DNA of 9,765 nucleotides from NCBI RefSeq assembly GCF_000966975.1, contig NZ_JZWV01000804.1, forward strand, positions 1-9,765, in the 5' to 3' direction. The notes under the pieces are model-generated. The model was not told where the DNA came from, searched no databases, and saw only the letters and a program-made list of their open reading frames with translations. The position numbers and the translations under genes are program-made. This DNA is from Streptomyces katrae (GTDB lineage Bacteria; Actinomycetota; Actinomycetes; Streptomycetales; Streptomycetaceae). Shown piece after piece: positions 8,471 through 9,765 of this stretch (position 1 is the first letter of the stretch; each line of letters starts with the position of its first letter).

Positions 8471-8476
8471 AAAGGA
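8471..8476 (+). promoter_or_regulatory. Ribosome binding site of pep2
   Basis: AAAGGA lies 9 nt before the ATG at 8486 and, with the WLPAQRWFAGKGR conservation downstream, fixes that start. pep2 therefore has independent initiation rather than coupling to treS. Confidence 0.6.
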
Positions 8477-8485
8477 CGCGACGCC

Positions 8486-9765
8486 ATGTCGGAGGCTGCA
8501 TCCGCCCGGAGCCGGCTCACGGCCGACCGGGCCGCCGGGATCGGTCCGCTCGAACCGATGTTGAGGGAATGGCTGCCCGCCCAGCGCTGGTTCGCGGGCA
8601 AGGGGCGCGGGATCGGCCGGGTCAGGCCCGTCTCGACGGCCGAGCTGCTGCCACCGGGCTCCGTCCCGGGCATGCTGCACCTGCTGCTCGACGTGGACGG
8701 GGACTGCTACCAACTGCTGCTGGGCATCCGCCCCTCACCGCTGCCGCCCGCCCTCGCCCCCGCCCTGATCGGCCACCCCCGCTCCGGCCCGTACGCGGGC
8801 ATGGCGGTGTACGCCGCCCTGGGCGACCCCCGGCTCGCCGCCCTGCTGCTGGAGCGGCTGCGCAACCCCGGCACCCTGGGCCCGCTGCGCTTCGACCGGG
8901 ACCCGGACACCCCGATCGAGGCCGGGCTCACCGCCCGGCCGCTGTCCGGGGAGCAGACCAACTCCTCGCTGATCTACGGGGATTCGTACATCCTGAAGGT
9001 GTTCCGCCGGGTCGGCCCGGGGATCAACCCGGACCTGGAGCTGCCCAGAGCCCTCGCCGCCGCCGGCTGCGCCCGCGTGCCCGCCCCGGTCGCCTGGTAC
9101 GAGGCCGCGCCGGGCGGTGGGGAACCGTTGACCCTGGGCGTGCTCCAGCCGTACCTGCGCGGCTCCGACGACGGCTGGCAGCTGGCCCTGCGCCGGCTCG
9201 GCTCCGGCGCCGACTTCACCTCCGAGGCGCACGCCCTGGGCCGGGCCACCGCCGAGGTGCACAGCGCCCTGGCCGACGCCCTGCCCACCCTGGCCCTGGG
9301 CCCCGAGCAGACGGCCCGGCTCGCCGCCGGGATGACCGCCCGGCTGGCCGCCACGGCCCGCGAGGTGCCCGCGCTGCGGCCGTTCGAGGCCGGGCTGCGC
9401 GGCGCCTTCGACGCCCTGGCCGCCTCCCGGGGGGCCGGGGTGCCGGCCCAGCGCATCCACGGGGACCTGCACCTGGGCCAGACCCTGCGCACCGCCGACG
9501 GCAGCTGGGCGCTGATCGACTTCGAGGGCGAGCCCGCCCGCCCGCTGGCCGACCGCCGCCGCCCCGAACCGGCCGTGCGCGACATCGCCGGGATACTGCG
9601 CTCCTTCGACTACGCCGCCCGCTCGCACCGGCCCTTCGCCCCCGCCTGGGCGGAGTCCTGCCGGGCCGCGTTCTGCGAGGGCTACGCCCGTACCACCGGC
9701 CGCGATCCGCGCGAGGACCCGGTCTTGCTGCGCGCGTACGAGACGGACAAGGCGGTGTACGAGGT
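8486..9765 (+). CDS. pep2: Maltokinase (3' truncated by window edge)
   Basis: The visible 426 codons encode an ATP-dependent kinase that turns maltose into alpha-maltose-1-phosphate, the donor for GlgE. Residues about 22-45 carry MLREWLPAQRWFAGKGR, typical of the maltokinase N-terminal cap. The aminoglycoside-phosphotransferase-like fold starts near residue 150 with SGEQTNSSLIYGDSYILKVFRR, where K171 is the likely ATP-binding lysine, then PGINPDLELPRAL. The catalytic loop is HGDLHLGQ with D327, and the metal-binding acid is D345 in IDFEGEPARPL; both are intact. YETDKAVYEV at the edge matches the family's C-terminal region, so only a few tens of residues should be missing (family about 440-470). 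It lies 186 bp after treS. In mycobacteria TreS and Pep2 (Mak) associate in a complex, and some actinobacteria fuse them; here they are separate genes. A branching enzyme gene (glgB) commonly follows but is not visible. Confidence 0.94.
   Translation, partial: MSEAASARSRLTADRAAGIGPLEPMLREWLPAQRWFAGKGRGIGRVRPVSTAELLPPGSVPGMLHLLLDVDGDCYQLLLGIRPSPLPPALAPALIGHPRSGPYAGMAVYAALGDPRLAALLLERLRNPGTLGPLRFDRDPDTPIEAGLTARPLSGEQTNSSLIYGDSYILKVFRRVGPGINPDLELPRALAAAGCARVPAPVAWYEAAPGGGEPLTLGVLQPYLRGSDDGWQLALRRLGSGADFTSEAHALGRATAEVHSALADALPTLALGPEQTARLAAGMTARLAATAREVPALRPFEAGLRGAFDALAASRGAGVPAQRIHGDLHLGQTLRTADGSWALIDFEGEPARPLADRRRPEPAVRDIAGILRSFDYAARSHRPFAPAWAESCRAAFCEGYARTTGRDPREDPVLLRAYETDKAVYE

Overview
The window is about 70% GC, has GC-rich third codon positions, and carries genes that match Streptomyces proteins almost motif for motif. 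I read it as Streptomyces or a very close actinobacterial relative. It is the chromosomal GlgE-pathway locus for alpha-glucan, trehalose and maltose-1-phosphate metabolism.

Layout, left to right: (1) the 3' part of an Lrp/AsnC-type regulator on the + strand, cut by the left edge; (2) a short convergent gap with a GC-rich hairpin; (3) on the - strand, glgP (alpha-glucan phosphorylase), preceded by an unnamed gene whose product looks like HEAT-type helices flanking an EF-Tu-domain-2-like barrel; (4) a divergent non-coding region of roughly 370-490 bp with candidate stress-sigma promoters, two tandem 9-bp repeats and a hairpin; (5) on the + strand, glgE (maltosyltransferase), treS (trehalose synthase) and the first 426 codons of pep2/mak (maltokinase), which runs off the right edge.

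The + strand genes form a pathway. TreS interconverts trehalose and maltose, Pep2 phosphorylates maltose to alpha-maltose-1-phosphate, and GlgE transfers the maltosyl unit onto alpha-1,4-glucan. The branching enzyme GlgB usually follows pep2 in this gene order, but it would lie outside the window. GlgP, transcribed divergently, degrades alpha-1,4-glucan to glucose-1-phosphate, so synthesis and breakdown flank one shared control region. glgE and treS overlap by 4 nt (ATGA); pep2 is set off by a 186-bp gap containing a strong hairpin.

The pathway itself is known and I do not see a wholly new system. The most unusual points are the 5' end of glgE, where a well-placed start with a good Shine-Dalgarno opens a reading frame one base out of register with glgE; a sigma-B-like promoter motif in front of the operon; and the unnamed barrel-plus-helix protein upstream of glgP.
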